Shown in pieces: positions 17,873 through 25,238 of a DNA stretch of 64,000 bases. The notes beneath the pieces were generated by a model. That model did no database searches. It was not told the DNA's origin and worked only from the letters and a program-made list of their open reading frames with translations. Origin of the DNA: Flavobacterium panici (GTDB taxonomy: Bacteria > Bacteroidota > Bacteroidia > Flavobacteriales > Flavobacteriaceae); NCBI RefSeq assembly GCF_903819335.1, contig NZ_CAIJDE010000063.1:62001-126000 (forward strand), given 5' to 3'. Positions within the stretch are counted from its first letter, which is position 1, and every line of letters starts with the position of its first letter. A program made the position numbers and the translations under genes.

Positions 17873-18307
17873 TTATTTGATAAAGTTTTTTATGTATCCG
17901 TAAATAAACAAAAAAGCTAGTAAGCAAAGTATTAATTCATTAAAATCAATCCAATAATAAAAAAGGCTGTAAATCTTGTTTTCGTATTCGTCTTCTTTAT
18001 TTTCTAAAATCGTTACTTTTTCATTTAGCTCAAAATTAGTCACCAGTCTCAATTCTCCCTGGTCATATCTAATTGTGTCATTATCTTTATAGTATTCTAC
18101 TTCAGGAATATTTCTATTAATTAATACTGGCCCTCCTCTTCCGGCCGTATGTGAAGATGTTATATTGCGAATACCAATTATTTTACCTTCGTAAAAATTG
18201 TAGTTATCAAGATTTTCTACTTTAAGAAATATAAATCCGCTATAAACTATAAATAAAGAGAACGTTATTGAATTATTTATTATATACTGACGGAGTTTAC
18301 TCGCCAT
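17873..18307 (-). CDS. Small membrane protein with two membrane helices, DUF3592-like layout
   Basis: The 144-residue protein has a membrane helix at about 10-29, an extracytoplasmic stretch (about 30-118) and a second helix near the C-terminus (about 120-140). The central part (EGKIIGIRN, PEVEYYKDNDTIRYDQG, ELNEKVTILENKEDE) resembles the layout of DUF3592 proteins, in which a small beta domain sits between two helices. That is an inference from layout. It overlaps the 3' end of the ferredoxin gene by 11 bp, so the pair is probably co-translated, but no functional link is evident. Confidence 0.7.
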   Translation of the reverse strand: MASKLRQYIINNSITFSLFIVYSGFIFLKVENLDNYNFYEGKIIGIRNITSSHTAGRGGPVLINRNIPEVEYYKDNDTIRYDQGELRLVTNFELNEKVTILENKEDEYENKIYSLFYYWIDFNELILCLLAFLFIYGYIKNFIK

Positions 18308-18647
18308 GTAAAAACGCTTGTCTGTTCAACAAGGTTTCTTCATCTTCTACATGATTATCATCTGGCACACAACAGTCAACTGGACAAACAGCAGCACATT
18401 GAGGTTCGTCATGAAAACCTTTACATTCTGTACATTTTCCGGGAACGATATAATAAATCTCATCAGAAATTGGAGTTTGTGCATCATCAGCATCAACCTC
18501 AGTTCCGTCAGGTAAAATAACAGTTCCTTTTAAACTTGTTCCGTCTTTATATCTCCAATCATCTGCTCCTTCATATATTGCTGTATTTGGGCATTCTGGT
18601 TCGCAAGCCCCACAGTTTATGCATTCGTCAGTTATAATAATTGCCAT
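18297..18647 (-). CDS. 2[4Fe-4S] ferredoxin
   Basis: The 116-residue protein carries two cluster motifs. The first is C9-x2-C12-x2-C15-x3-C19-P and the second is C72-x2-C75-x8-C84-x3-C88-P. The x8 spacing in the second motif is that of the Allochromatium-type bacterial ferredoxins. About 45 residues between the motifs (ADDWRYKDGTSLKGTVILPD) are longer than in minimal ferredoxins. It is an electron carrier in the cytoplasm. It is divergent from acyl-CoA reductase, an arrangement I associate with many Flavobacteriia, and the two might be functionally related, but that is inference. Confidence 0.92.
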   Translation of the reverse strand: MAIIITDECINCGACEPECPNTAIYEGADDWRYKDGTSLKGTVILPDGTEVDADDAQTPISDEIYYIVPGKCTECKGFHDEPQCAAVCPVDCCVPDDNHVEDEETLLNRQAFLHGE

Positions 18648-18736
18648 CTTTTTATTTTTCTTAAAGTTAAAAGTCTAAAGTCTTAAAGTAAAATAAAGTA
18701 CATCAAAGACATTTCTCCCTTTTGACTTTAAGACTT

Positions 18737-18767
18737 TTGACTTTCGACTTAATTATGCTTATTTTTG
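18737..18767 (+). promoter_or_regulatory. Bacteroidetes-type promoter of the acyl-CoA reductase gene
   Basis: TTG (18737-18739) and TATTTTTG (18760-18767) are separated by 20 bp, which agrees with the TTG / TAnnTTTG promoter of Bacteroidetes. The start codon of the acyl-CoA reductase gene is 39 bp downstream of the -7 box. Confidence 0.65.
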
Positions 18768-18805
18768 TGCAAAATTACAATCAAAACAATTCATAAACAA
18801 ACATT

Positions 18806-19879
18806 ATGACATTAGAAACAAAAAAAAGTGTTTTTGTTGAATTAGGAAAATTTCTAAGTCAGTTTTCAGAAGAACATTCTGTACAAAAATCTGACGTTTT
18901 ATATAACGATATCTTTTTTGATGATTTCGAAAAACTAATCCATTTATCACAATCTCATAATGGCTGGTACACGCCTGAACAAGTATATTTTGCAATAAAA
19001 TCATGGGCAGATGCTTTAACAGAAGAAAATATCAGTAAATGGATTTCTAAATATTCTTCCGACTTTGCTCAAAATGACAAAAAAGAAAAAACAGTTGCTT
19101 TAATCTTAGCAGGAAATATTCCACTTGTTGGTTTTCATGATTTTCTTTCTGCTTTAATTACCGGAAACAAAGCATTAGTAAAAACATCCTCAAACGATCA
19201 GCATTTACTGCCATTTTTAGCTAAGTATTTAATTGCTGTTGATGAAAGCTTAAAAGATAAAATCACTTTCGTGGATGGAAAACTGGAAAATTTTGATACT
19301 GTAATTGCCACTGGAAGTAATAACACGGCTCGTTATTTTGAATATTATTTTAAAGATAAACCTTCCATTATTCGAAAAAACAGAAATTCGGCTGCTGTTT
19401 TAAACGGAAAAGAAACACACGAGCAATTAGAAGCTCTTGGCGAGGATATTTTTAGATATTTTGGTTTAGGATGCCGAAATGTATCTAAACTTTTTGTTCC
19501 GAAAGGCTATTCATTTGATGCTTTTTTTCAGGCTATTTTTAAATATCAGGACGTTATTCATTATGAAAAATACGCTAATAATTACGATTATAACAAAGCT
19601 GTTTTCTTAATGAGTAATTTCAAATTATTAGATAACGGATTTTTGACTTTAAAAGAAGATTCGAGCTATGCCTCGCCTATTTCGAGCGTTTTCTATGAAT
19701 ATTATGAAAATCTCGAAGATTTAAAATCGCGTCTGGAAACCGATGCAGAGCAAATTCAATGCATTGTAAGCAGCGATTTAACAGAAAATAGTGTTGCATT
19801 TGGTCAAACCCAAAATCCTCAATTGTGGGATTATGCAGATAACGTTGATACTATAACGTTTTTGTTAACAACAAAGTAA
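18806..19879 (+). CDS. Acyl-CoA reductase (LuxC family)
   Basis: This 357-residue protein belongs to the LuxC-type acyl-CoA reductases (aldehyde dehydrogenase fold), which reduce activated fatty acids to aldehydes with NAD(P)H. The core stretch VALILAGNIPLVGFHDFLSA matches the family, followed by ALVKTSSNDQHLLPFLAKYL and TVIATGSNNTARYFEYYF. The catalytic cysteine is probably C227 in YFGLGCRNVSKLFVPKG, with further conserved residues after it. It is followed by serC and serA. The gene also carries a clear promoter. The cellular role in flavobacteria is not known to me, and bioluminescence is not implied. Confidence 0.88.
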   Translation: MTLETKKSVFVELGKFLSQFSEEHSVQKSDVLYNDIFFDDFEKLIHLSQSHNGWYTPEQVYFAIKSWADALTEENISKWISKYSSDFAQNDKKEKTVALILAGNIPLVGFHDFLSALITGNKALVKTSSNDQHLLPFLAKYLIAVDESLKDKITFVDGKLENFDTVIATGSNNTARYFEYYFKDKPSIIRKNRNSAAVLNGKETHEQLEALGEDIFRYFGLGCRNVSKLFVPKGYSFDAFFQAIFKYQDVIHYEKYANNYDYNKAVFLMSNFKLLDNGFLTLKEDSSYASPISSVFYEYYENLEDLKSRLETDAEQIQCIVSSDLTENSVAFGQTQNPQLWDYADNVDTITFLLTTK

Positions 19880-19971
19880 AAAAATGTTTAATTATTTCGA
19901 ATTATTTATCGCTTTTTCAGCTCCTATTGCCGAAATTTGCGTTTTTAAAATTTCGACTATTAACAACAACC

Positions 19972-21042
19972 ATGAAAAAACACAACTACAGCGCAGGACC
20001 AAGTATTTTACCTCAGGAAGTTTTTGAGAAGGCATCAAAAGCAATTTTAAATTTTAATGATTCAGGATTATCAATTCTTGAAATCTCGCACCGAAGCAAA
20101 GATTTTGTTGCTGTTATGGATGAAGCTCGTTCGCTGGCTTTAGAATTATTAGGACTTGAAGGAAAAGGATATCAGGCTTTGTTTTTACAAGGTGGTGCAA
20201 GTACTGCATTCTTGATGGCTCCTTATAACTTATTGAAAGAAAACGGAAAAGCAGCTTATTTAGATTCAGGAACGTGGGCAACTGCGGCTATTAAAGAAGC
20301 AAAACTTTTTGGAGAAACTATTGTTGTAGCTTCTTCAAAAGATGATAATTATACACATATTCCAAAAGGTTACGAAATACCAGCCGATGCTGATTATTTT
20401 CACTGTACAAGTAACAATACCATCTTTGGAACTCAAATGCAGGAATTCCCGTCGACAAACATTCCAGTTGTTTGCGATATGAGTTCAGATATTTTTTCTC
20501 GTCAATTAGACTACTCTAAGTTTGATTTAATTTATGCCGGAGCTCAAAAAAATATGGGCCCTGCAGGAACTACTCTTGTTGTAGTTAAAGAAGAAATTTT
20601 AGGTAAAAACGGAAGAACAATTCCTAGTATGTTAGATTATGCAAAACATATCAAAGCAGAAAGTATGTACAATACGCCGCCTGTTTTTTCTGTATATGTT
20701 TCATTATTGACTTTACAATGGATTAAAGAAAAAGGCGGAATCGCTGCTGTTGAAAAATTAAACAACGCAAAAGCAGATTTACTTTATGCTGAAATCGACA
20801 GAAACCCATTATTTAAAGGTGCTGCTGCGGTAGAAGATCGTTCTAAAATGAATGTTACTTTCTTATTAAACAACCCGGATCATACAGAAACTTTTGATGC
20901 TTTATGGAAAGCTGCAAATATTTCTGGATTGCCAGGACACCGTTCTGTAGGTGGCTACAGAGCTTCTATTTACAACGCTATGCCTATCGAAAGTGTTCAG
21001 GTATTAGTTGATGTAATGAAAGCTTTAGAGTCTAAAGTTTAG
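19972..21042 (+). CDS. serC: Phosphoserine aminotransferase
   Basis: SerC converts 3-phosphohydroxypyruvate to phosphoserine with glutamate and PLP. I start at the ATG at 19972 (MKKHNYSAGPSILP); the frame stays open 45 bp upstream to a TTG, but NYSAGPS is the canonical N-terminus. The PLP lysine is K193 in YAGAQKNMGPAG. HRSVGGYRASIYNAMPIESV near the end is the family signature. The length of 356 residues is standard. It precedes serA, the previous step of the pathway, by 98 bp. Confidence 0.95.
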   Translation: MKKHNYSAGPSILPQEVFEKASKAILNFNDSGLSILEISHRSKDFVAVMDEARSLALELLGLEGKGYQALFLQGGASTAFLMAPYNLLKENGKAAYLDSGTWATAAIKEAKLFGETIVVASSKDDNYTHIPKGYEIPADADYFHCTSNNTIFGTQMQEFPSTNIPVVCDMSSDIFSRQLDYSKFDLIYAGAQKNMGPAGTTLVVVKEEILGKNGRTIPSMLDYAKHIKAESMYNTPPVFSVYVSLLTLQWIKEKGGIAAVEKLNNAKADLLYAEIDRNPLFKGAAAVEDRSKMNVTFLLNNPDHTETFDALWKAANISGLPGHRSVGGYRASIYNAMPIESVQVLVDVMKALESKV

Positions 21043-21087
21043 TTCTCAGTCTCAATTTACAATACCAAAAAGAAAAACCCAATATAC

Positions 21088-21121
21088 TTGGTTCATCGAA
21101 TACAATTAAACGATGAACCAA
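21088..21121. promoter_or_regulatory. Hairpin between serC and serA
   Basis: An 11-bp perfect inverted repeat (21088-21098 with 21111-21121; TTGGTTCATCG) with a 12-base loop lies 20 bp before the serA start. It has no T-run after it, so it is not a simple terminator. It could be an operator, an mRNA stability element or a processing site. Confidence 0.6.
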
Positions 21122-21140
21122 ATAAACAAAATATCACACA

Positions 21141-22091
21141 ATGAAAGTATTAGCAAATGACGGAATTTCTAAAAGTGGAATTCTAGCCTTAGAAAAAGGC
21201 GGATTTGAAGTTATAACTACAAAAGTAGCTCAGGAACAAGTAGCTAACTTTATCAATGAAAATAATGTAGACGTAATTTTAGTGCGCAGTGCCACTAAAG
21301 TTCGTAAAGATATTATCGACGCTTGTCCTGGTATCAAAATTATCGGTCGCGGTGGTGTTGGTATGGATAATATCGATGTTGATTATGCTAAAAGCAAAGG
21401 AATTCATGTAATTAATACTCCGGCTTCATCTTCAGAATCTGTTGCTGAATTGGTATTTGGACACTTATTTTCTGGTGTTCGTTTCTTGCATGATTCAAAT
21501 AGAAATATGCCTCTTGAAGGAGATTCAAACTTTGACGGTTTGAAAAAAGCATACGCAAACGGAGTTGAATTAAGAGGAAAAACTTTAGGAATTGTTGGTA
21601 TTGGTCGTATAGGACAAGCTACTGCAAAAATGGCTCTTGGTTTAGGAATGAAAGTTATCGCTGCAGATAGTTTTATTCCTCAGGTAGATGTAAAAGTGGA
21701 GTTTTTCGACGGACAGTCTATTACAACTACAATTGTTTCTCAATCTTTAGAATCTTTATTTAAAGAGTCAGATTTCATTACATTACACGTTCCTGCTCAA
21801 GATGGTTACATCATTGGTCAAAAAGAATTTGAACTTTTGAAAGACGGAGTTGGAATCGTAAACTGTGCTCGTGGAGGTGTTATTGATGAAGTAGCTTTAG
21901 TAAAAGCTTTAGACTCAGGAAAAGTTGCTTTTGCAGGTTTAGACGTTTTTGAAAGCGAACCAAAACCAGAAATGACAATCTTAATGCACCCTAAAATTTC
22001 ATTGACGCCGCACATTGGAGCTGCAACTGGAGAAGCACAAGACAGAATTGGTACAGAATTAGCTTCACAAATTATTACTTTGTTAAGCTAG
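21141..22091 (+). CDS. serA: D-3-phosphoglycerate dehydrogenase, short form
   Basis: This enzyme oxidises 3-phosphoglycerate to 3-phosphohydroxypyruvate, the first step of serine synthesis. The NAD-binding motif is GIVGIGRIGQATAK. The catalytic arginine, glutamate and histidine are in NCARGGVIDE, DVFESEPKPEM and LTPHIGAATGEAQ. GRGGVGMDNIDVDYA is also characteristic. At 316 residues it lacks the C-terminal ACT domain that gives feedback inhibition in longer SerA forms, so serine feedback by that route is absent. SerC next to it makes the pathway role clear; the alternative of a general 2-hydroxyacid dehydrogenase is less likely. Confidence 0.92.
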   Translation: MKVLANDGISKSGILALEKGGFEVITTKVAQEQVANFINENNVDVILVRSATKVRKDIIDACPGIKIIGRGGVGMDNIDVDYAKSKGIHVINTPASSSESVAELVFGHLFSGVRFLHDSNRNMPLEGDSNFDGLKKAYANGVELRGKTLGIVGIGRIGQATAKMALGLGMKVIAADSFIPQVDVKVEFFDGQSITTTIVSQSLESLFKESDFITLHVPAQDGYIIGQKEFELLKDGVGIVNCARGGVIDEVALVKALDSGKVAFAGLDVFESEPKPEMTILMHPKISLTPHIGAATGEAQDRIGTELASQIITLLS

Positions 22092-22114
22092 TAATTAAAA
22101 AATAAACTATCTTT

Positions 22115-22150
22115 AAAGGGATTTACTGCTTATTTGTAGTAAATCCCTTT
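22115..22150 (+). terminator. Terminator of the serC-serA unit
   Basis: A 13-bp perfect stem (22115-22127 with 22138-22150) with a 10-base loop is followed by a T-rich stretch, 23 bp after the serA stop. Confidence 0.85.
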
Positions 22151-22192
22151 CTTTTTTATTAATTTTGGCGTGTAATTTAAACTCTAAATATT

Positions 22193-22756
22193 ATGTTTGA
22201 ACAATTAACCCAATTAATACAACAATACGGAGGCGATGCTGTTGTAAACAACAATGCTGTCCCAAATGAGCATAACGAAGCCGTAATAAACGAAACAAGC
22301 AATTCTATTTTTGAAGGCTTAAAAAAGATTGCTTCAGAAGGCGGAGGCGAACAATTAGCCGGTTTATTTAATGGAAACTCTCCTATCGATAATTCAAATC
22401 CTGTCGTACAGCAAATCTCGCAGCAATTGTCTGGAAGTTTGGGAGAAAAATTTGGTTTAAGCAGTGCAGATTCTTCTGGTGTAGCTTCAAACTTAATTCC
22501 GCAGATTTTAGGTTCATTAGTAAATAAAGCAAAAGATCCAAATGACAGCAGTTTTCAGATTTCTGACATCATCAATTCGATTTCAGGAAACAGCGGACAA
22601 GCATCTGGAATTATGGATACCATTTCAAAATACGGAACTCAATTTGGCCTTGACCAAAACAACGACGGAAAACTTGACGTTGCCGATGTACTTGTAGTTA
22701 CCAAGAGCAAAGGTGGTATCGCCGGGTTTATTGGGAAATTGTTTGGAAGCAAATAG
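22193..22756 (+). CDS. DUF937-family protein with EF-hand-like loop
   Basis: The 187-residue protein resembles the DUF937/YidB family. SSIFEGLKKIASEGGGEQ-type helices (residues about 40-60) and QISQQLSGSLGEKFGLS, followed by IPQILGSLVNKAKDPN, form the helical domain. The C-terminal part contains DQNNDGKLDVAD, a calcium-binding EF-hand-like loop (acidic residues at the ligand positions). The role is unknown. It is a single gene flanked by a terminator before and a repeat-bounded spacer after. I trust the family assignment moderately. Confidence 0.78.
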   Translation: MFEQLTQLIQQYGGDAVVNNNAVPNEHNEAVINETSNSIFEGLKKIASEGGGEQLAGLFNGNSPIDNSNPVVQQISQQLSGSLGEKFGLSSADSSGVASNLIPQILGSLVNKAKDPNDSSFQISDIINSISGNSGQASGIMDTISKYGTQFGLDQNNDGKLDVADVLVVTKSKGGIAGFIGKLFGSK

Positions 22757-22763
22757 TAAGGTA

Positions 22764-22886
22764 CAAAGGTTCAAAGTAACAAAGGTCCAAAGGCCTTAAG
22801 AAAAATTCTAAAAACTGATTACAAATTTGTAATCAGTTTTTACTTTTATAAGTAAGAAGTTAAACCTTTGTTACTTTGAACCTTTG
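22764..22886. repeat. 23-bp inverted repeat flanking a 32-bp palindrome (terminator)
   Basis: A perfect 23-bp inverted repeat (22764-22786 with 22864-22886) encloses a perfect palindrome at 22810-22841 built on ACTGATTACAAA. The inner palindrome, which is followed by TACTTTTATAAG, probably acts as a terminator of the DUF937 gene. Confidence 0.8.
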
Positions 22887-22925
22887 CCTCTGTGAACCTT
22901 AAAAAAAATTCGTAACTTTAGGGTT

Positions 22926-23363
22926 ATGAAAAAGTGTATTTCCATATTAATTATAGCACTAACAATAATTGCTTGTTCTACAACTTCAAAGAATATTGCA
23001 AGTGCAGACACTACTGCTTCAAACAAAAAAATAAGTGATACCGTTAGAATTGCAAACGATTCTCTGGAATATGAAGTAATCATTATCGATAATGGTTTTA
23101 GCACCTGGCTGGCGTCAAGAGCTTATCCTAGAAATTACCATTCATTAGCCTATCTTGAAAACAAAAATAACTTGTACGTAACCGAATGGAACAGCAGAGT
23201 TTTACAGCCGCAGCGTTATAGCCCTGACTTATATGAAATGTCGATTAATTACCGTCCTGACATTCATTACGGATATGAAGTAAACTATCTAATTTACAAT
23301 TACATGATTTATTTTCAAAATACTTACAAACAAAAACTTTGGGGGTATGTTCCTTCAAGATAA
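22926..23363 (+). CDS. Lipoprotein, DUF6146-like
   Basis: This 145-residue protein has a lipoprotein signal peptide with lipobox cysteine (LTIIACSTTS, cysteine at 17). A domain follows with DSLEYEVIIIDNGFSTWLAS and EWNSRVLQPQRYSPDLYEMSI, which I associate with DUF6146, a Bacteroidetes family of unknown function. The next gene starts 30 bp downstream on the same strand and is probably co-transcribed. Confidence 0.72.
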   Translation: MKKCISILIIALTIIACSTTSKNIASADTTASNKKISDTVRIANDSLEYEVIIIDNGFSTWLASRAYPRNYHSLAYLENKNNLYVTEWNSRVLQPQRYSPDLYEMSINYRPDIHYGYEVNYLIYNYMIYFQNTYKQKLWGYVPSR

Positions 23364-23393
23364 TTACTATATTTGTAATCATTACAAATAGCA

Positions 23394-23696
23394 ATGAATA
23401 AATTAAAAGAACGCTGGGGAATCACCTCAAATTTACAAGCCATTATAATACTTATCGTTTTTGCCATCACAGGATCGGCTTCTGCTTGGCTGTCTAAACC
23501 ATTTTGCGTTTGGCTGGGAATCACCAAAGAAGATTTTGGAGGTTGGTTTACCTTAATTCGACTCCTTATAATTTTCCCAATTTATCAGGTTCTGTTAGTC
23601 GCAATAGGAACCGTGTTTGGGCAGTTTAAATTCTTTTGGAACTTCGAAAAGAAAATGCTCAAAAACATGGGATTAGGATTTTTATTCAAAAACTAA
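23394..23696 (+). CDS. Small membrane protein, possibly DUF6787
   Basis: This 100-residue protein has two membrane helices at about 15-35 and 53-75, with GITKEDFGGWFTLIRLL between them. The N-terminal MNKLKERWGI and the C-terminal NFEKKMLKNMG look conserved. From memory it resembles the DUF6787 family of Bacteroidetes, which occurs next to DUF6146 genes; that is inference. It lies 30 bp after the DUF6146-like gene and seems part of the same operon. Confidence 0.68.
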   Translation: MNKLKERWGITSNLQAIIILIVFAITGSASAWLSKPFCVWLGITKEDFGGWFTLIRLLIIFPIYQVLLVAIGTVFGQFKFFWNFEKKMLKNMGLGFLFKN

Positions 23697-23698
23697 AT

Positions 23699-23995
23699 TT
23701 ATTCTCTTACTCTCTCGCTCGAAAAGAAATAAGTATAAATCCAGGTCAGTGTAAAAGAAGGAATGATATCCGTAAACGGAATTACTTCTTCAATAAAAGT
23801 TAAAACACTGGCAACTTTTCCAACCCTGCCTTTATACATTCTGGTCATAATTATAGCCGCGATTGGCGCCCAAATTACATCTGAAAATTCGCCAAGAAGC
23901 GGAATCGAAAAAGAAATCATACCAATTCCGTCCAAAATTAAACCAATAATTAATTTTGACATTCTATTGTCATCTACAACTTTTAGGTCTTGCAT
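23699..23995 (-). CDS. Small hydrophobic protein of unknown function
   Basis: The 98-residue protein has two or three hydrophobic stretches (LIIGLILDGIGMISFSIPLL, VIWAPIAAIIMTRMY and FTLTWIYTYFF). It converges on the preceding gene with only 2 bp between the stops, and I see no terminator there. A short acidic N-terminus precedes the first helix. No family was recognised with certainty, but the length, composition and tight fit between genes suggest it is real. Confidence 0.6.
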   Translation of the reverse strand: MQDLKVVDDNRMSKLIIGLILDGIGMISFSIPLLGEFSDVIWAPIAAIIMTRMYKGRVGKVASVLTFIEEVIPFTDIIPSFTLTWIYTYFFSSERVRE

Positions 23996-24219
23996 TTTAA
24001 GTTTGATTTGAGTTTGTTCCGAAATTAAAAATAATTCATCAAATTCATTTTATTTGAATATTAAATTTAATTTCAAAATTTCCATATCAAGAAACGAGCC
24101 GATTTTTAAATTTTAGATTTTAGAATGCAGATTTTAGATTTTTTGGAATTTGGAATTTAAGATATTGGAATTTGATTCTAACCATAATCTTCGTTTCTTT
24201 GTAAAAACAGTTTCACTAA

Positions 24220-25098
24220 ATGATACACGCAAAAAACATACATAAATTCTACGACAAACTTGAAGTTTTAAAAGGAGTTGATTTACATATTAAGAAAGGC
24301 GAAATTGTTTCGATTGTTGGAGCTTCTGGTGCCGGAAAAACAACTTTACTTCAAATTCTGGGAACTTTAGACACACCCGAAAGAAACTCAGAATCATCTT
24401 TAACTATTAATGGTGAAAATATTTTGAAACTGCAGGATATTGAAAATGATAATTCAAAAGAAGAAAAAACATTTAAAATAGTAACCTGGTCAGGCTCAAT
24501 TTATATTATATTACTAGCAGTTTTTTTATTGTTTTTTAGGACTAAAATATTAGATGAAACATTACGATCAGCAACAATTAGTGTCTTGTGTTTACCAATA
24601 CTTTTAATGTTCATTTACTACAACAGGTATTTTAAAAAGAAAAGCAAGCAAGACAAAATACTATCTGAATTTAGAAATTTAAATCTAGGATTTATTTTCC
24701 AGTTTCACCAATTATTACCAGAATTCACAGCTTTAGAAAACGTTTGTATTCCCGCTTTTATGGCGAATAAATCGAAAGCGCAAACCGAAAAAGAAGCTAA
24801 AAAAATCTTAGAATATTTAGGTTTATCACACAGAATTCATCACAAACCAAACGAGCTTTCGGGCGGAGAACAGCAGCGTGTTGCCGTTGCAAGAGCTTTA
24901 ATCAACAAACCCGACGTTATTTTTGCCGATGAACCATCTGGAAATCTTGACACGCATTCTGCCGAAAACTTACATCAATTGTTTTTCCAGCTTCGTGACG
25001 AATTCGGACAGACTTTTGTAATTGTAACCCACAACGAAGAATTAGCCAATATGGCCGACAGAAAATTAGTTATGGTCGACGGTCAGATTAGTAATTAA
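24220..25098 (+). CDS. lolD: LolD-like ABC transporter ATPase with a two-helix insertion
   Basis: All ABC ATPase motifs are present: Walker A GASGAGKT (34-41), Q-loop at Q161 in GFIFQFHQLLPEFTALENV, signature LSGGEQQR (213-220), Walker B VIFADEPS (233-240) and switch histidine H271. The FQFHQLLPEFTALEN stretch matches LolD, the ATPase that drives lipoprotein release from the inner membrane with LolC and LolE. The length of 292 residues exceeds the usual 220-235. The excess is an insertion at about 77-148 holding two hydrophobic segments (IYIILLAVFLLFF and SVLCLPILLMFIYY) and charged flanks, lying between the Walker A half and the Q-loop. No LolC/LolE partner is nearby. Whether it is an active ATPase is unknown. 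Confidence 0.85.
   Translation: MIHAKNIHKFYDKLEVLKGVDLHIKKGEIVSIVGASGAGKTTLLQILGTLDTPERNSESSLTINGENILKLQDIENDNSKEEKTFKIVTWSGSIYIILLAVFLLFFRTKILDETLRSATISVLCLPILLMFIYYNRYFKKKSKQDKILSEFRNLNLGFIFQFHQLLPEFTALENVCIPAFMANKSKAQTEKEAKKILEYLGLSHRIHHKPNELSGGEQQRVAVARALINKPDVIFADEPSGNLDTHSAENLHQLFFQLRDEFGQTFVIVTHNEELANMADRKLVMVDGQISN
24448..24663 (+). other. In-frame insertion in the LolD-like gene encoding two hydrophobic helices
   Basis: The stretch corresponds to residues about 77-148. It is AT-rich and encodes two likely membrane helices (about 93-108 and 118-134) with charged segments on either side. The flanking sequences (KLQD before; EFRNLNLGFIFQF after) join smoothly to normal LolD sequence, so the insertion looks clean. 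The exact edges are uncertain by a few codons. Confidence 0.75.
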
Positions 25099-25101
25099 TA
25101 T

Positions 25102-25209
25102 TTAGGAGCTATTTCCTGCTGTCCACTATATTCCCGATAAACAAAAACTACGGCTAAAAAGCCTTGTTTTTCTAAATCGGGAGATGCCGCTCCCATCAGG
25201 GCTAGGACA
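25102..25209. repeat. Structured intergenic element
   Basis: A foldable stretch lies between the LolD-like and TIGR02757 genes. A hairpin built on CCCGAT (25133-25138) and ATCGGG (25176-25181), with an inner loop GGCTAAAAAGCC (25152-25163), is bordered by AGGAGCTATTTCCTGC and GCTCCCATCAGGGCTAGGAC. Its ends look like fixed borders of a dispersed element that I recall from Flavobacterium genomes; that link is from memory. Confidence 0.6.
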
Positions 25210-25238
25210 CTCAAATAAACAAGAACATTTCATTTCAA

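Noticed and set aside
19927..19971. Upstream extension of serC from a TTG
   Set aside because: The canonical start MKKHNYSAGPS is at the ATG 19972; the extension has no match to the family.
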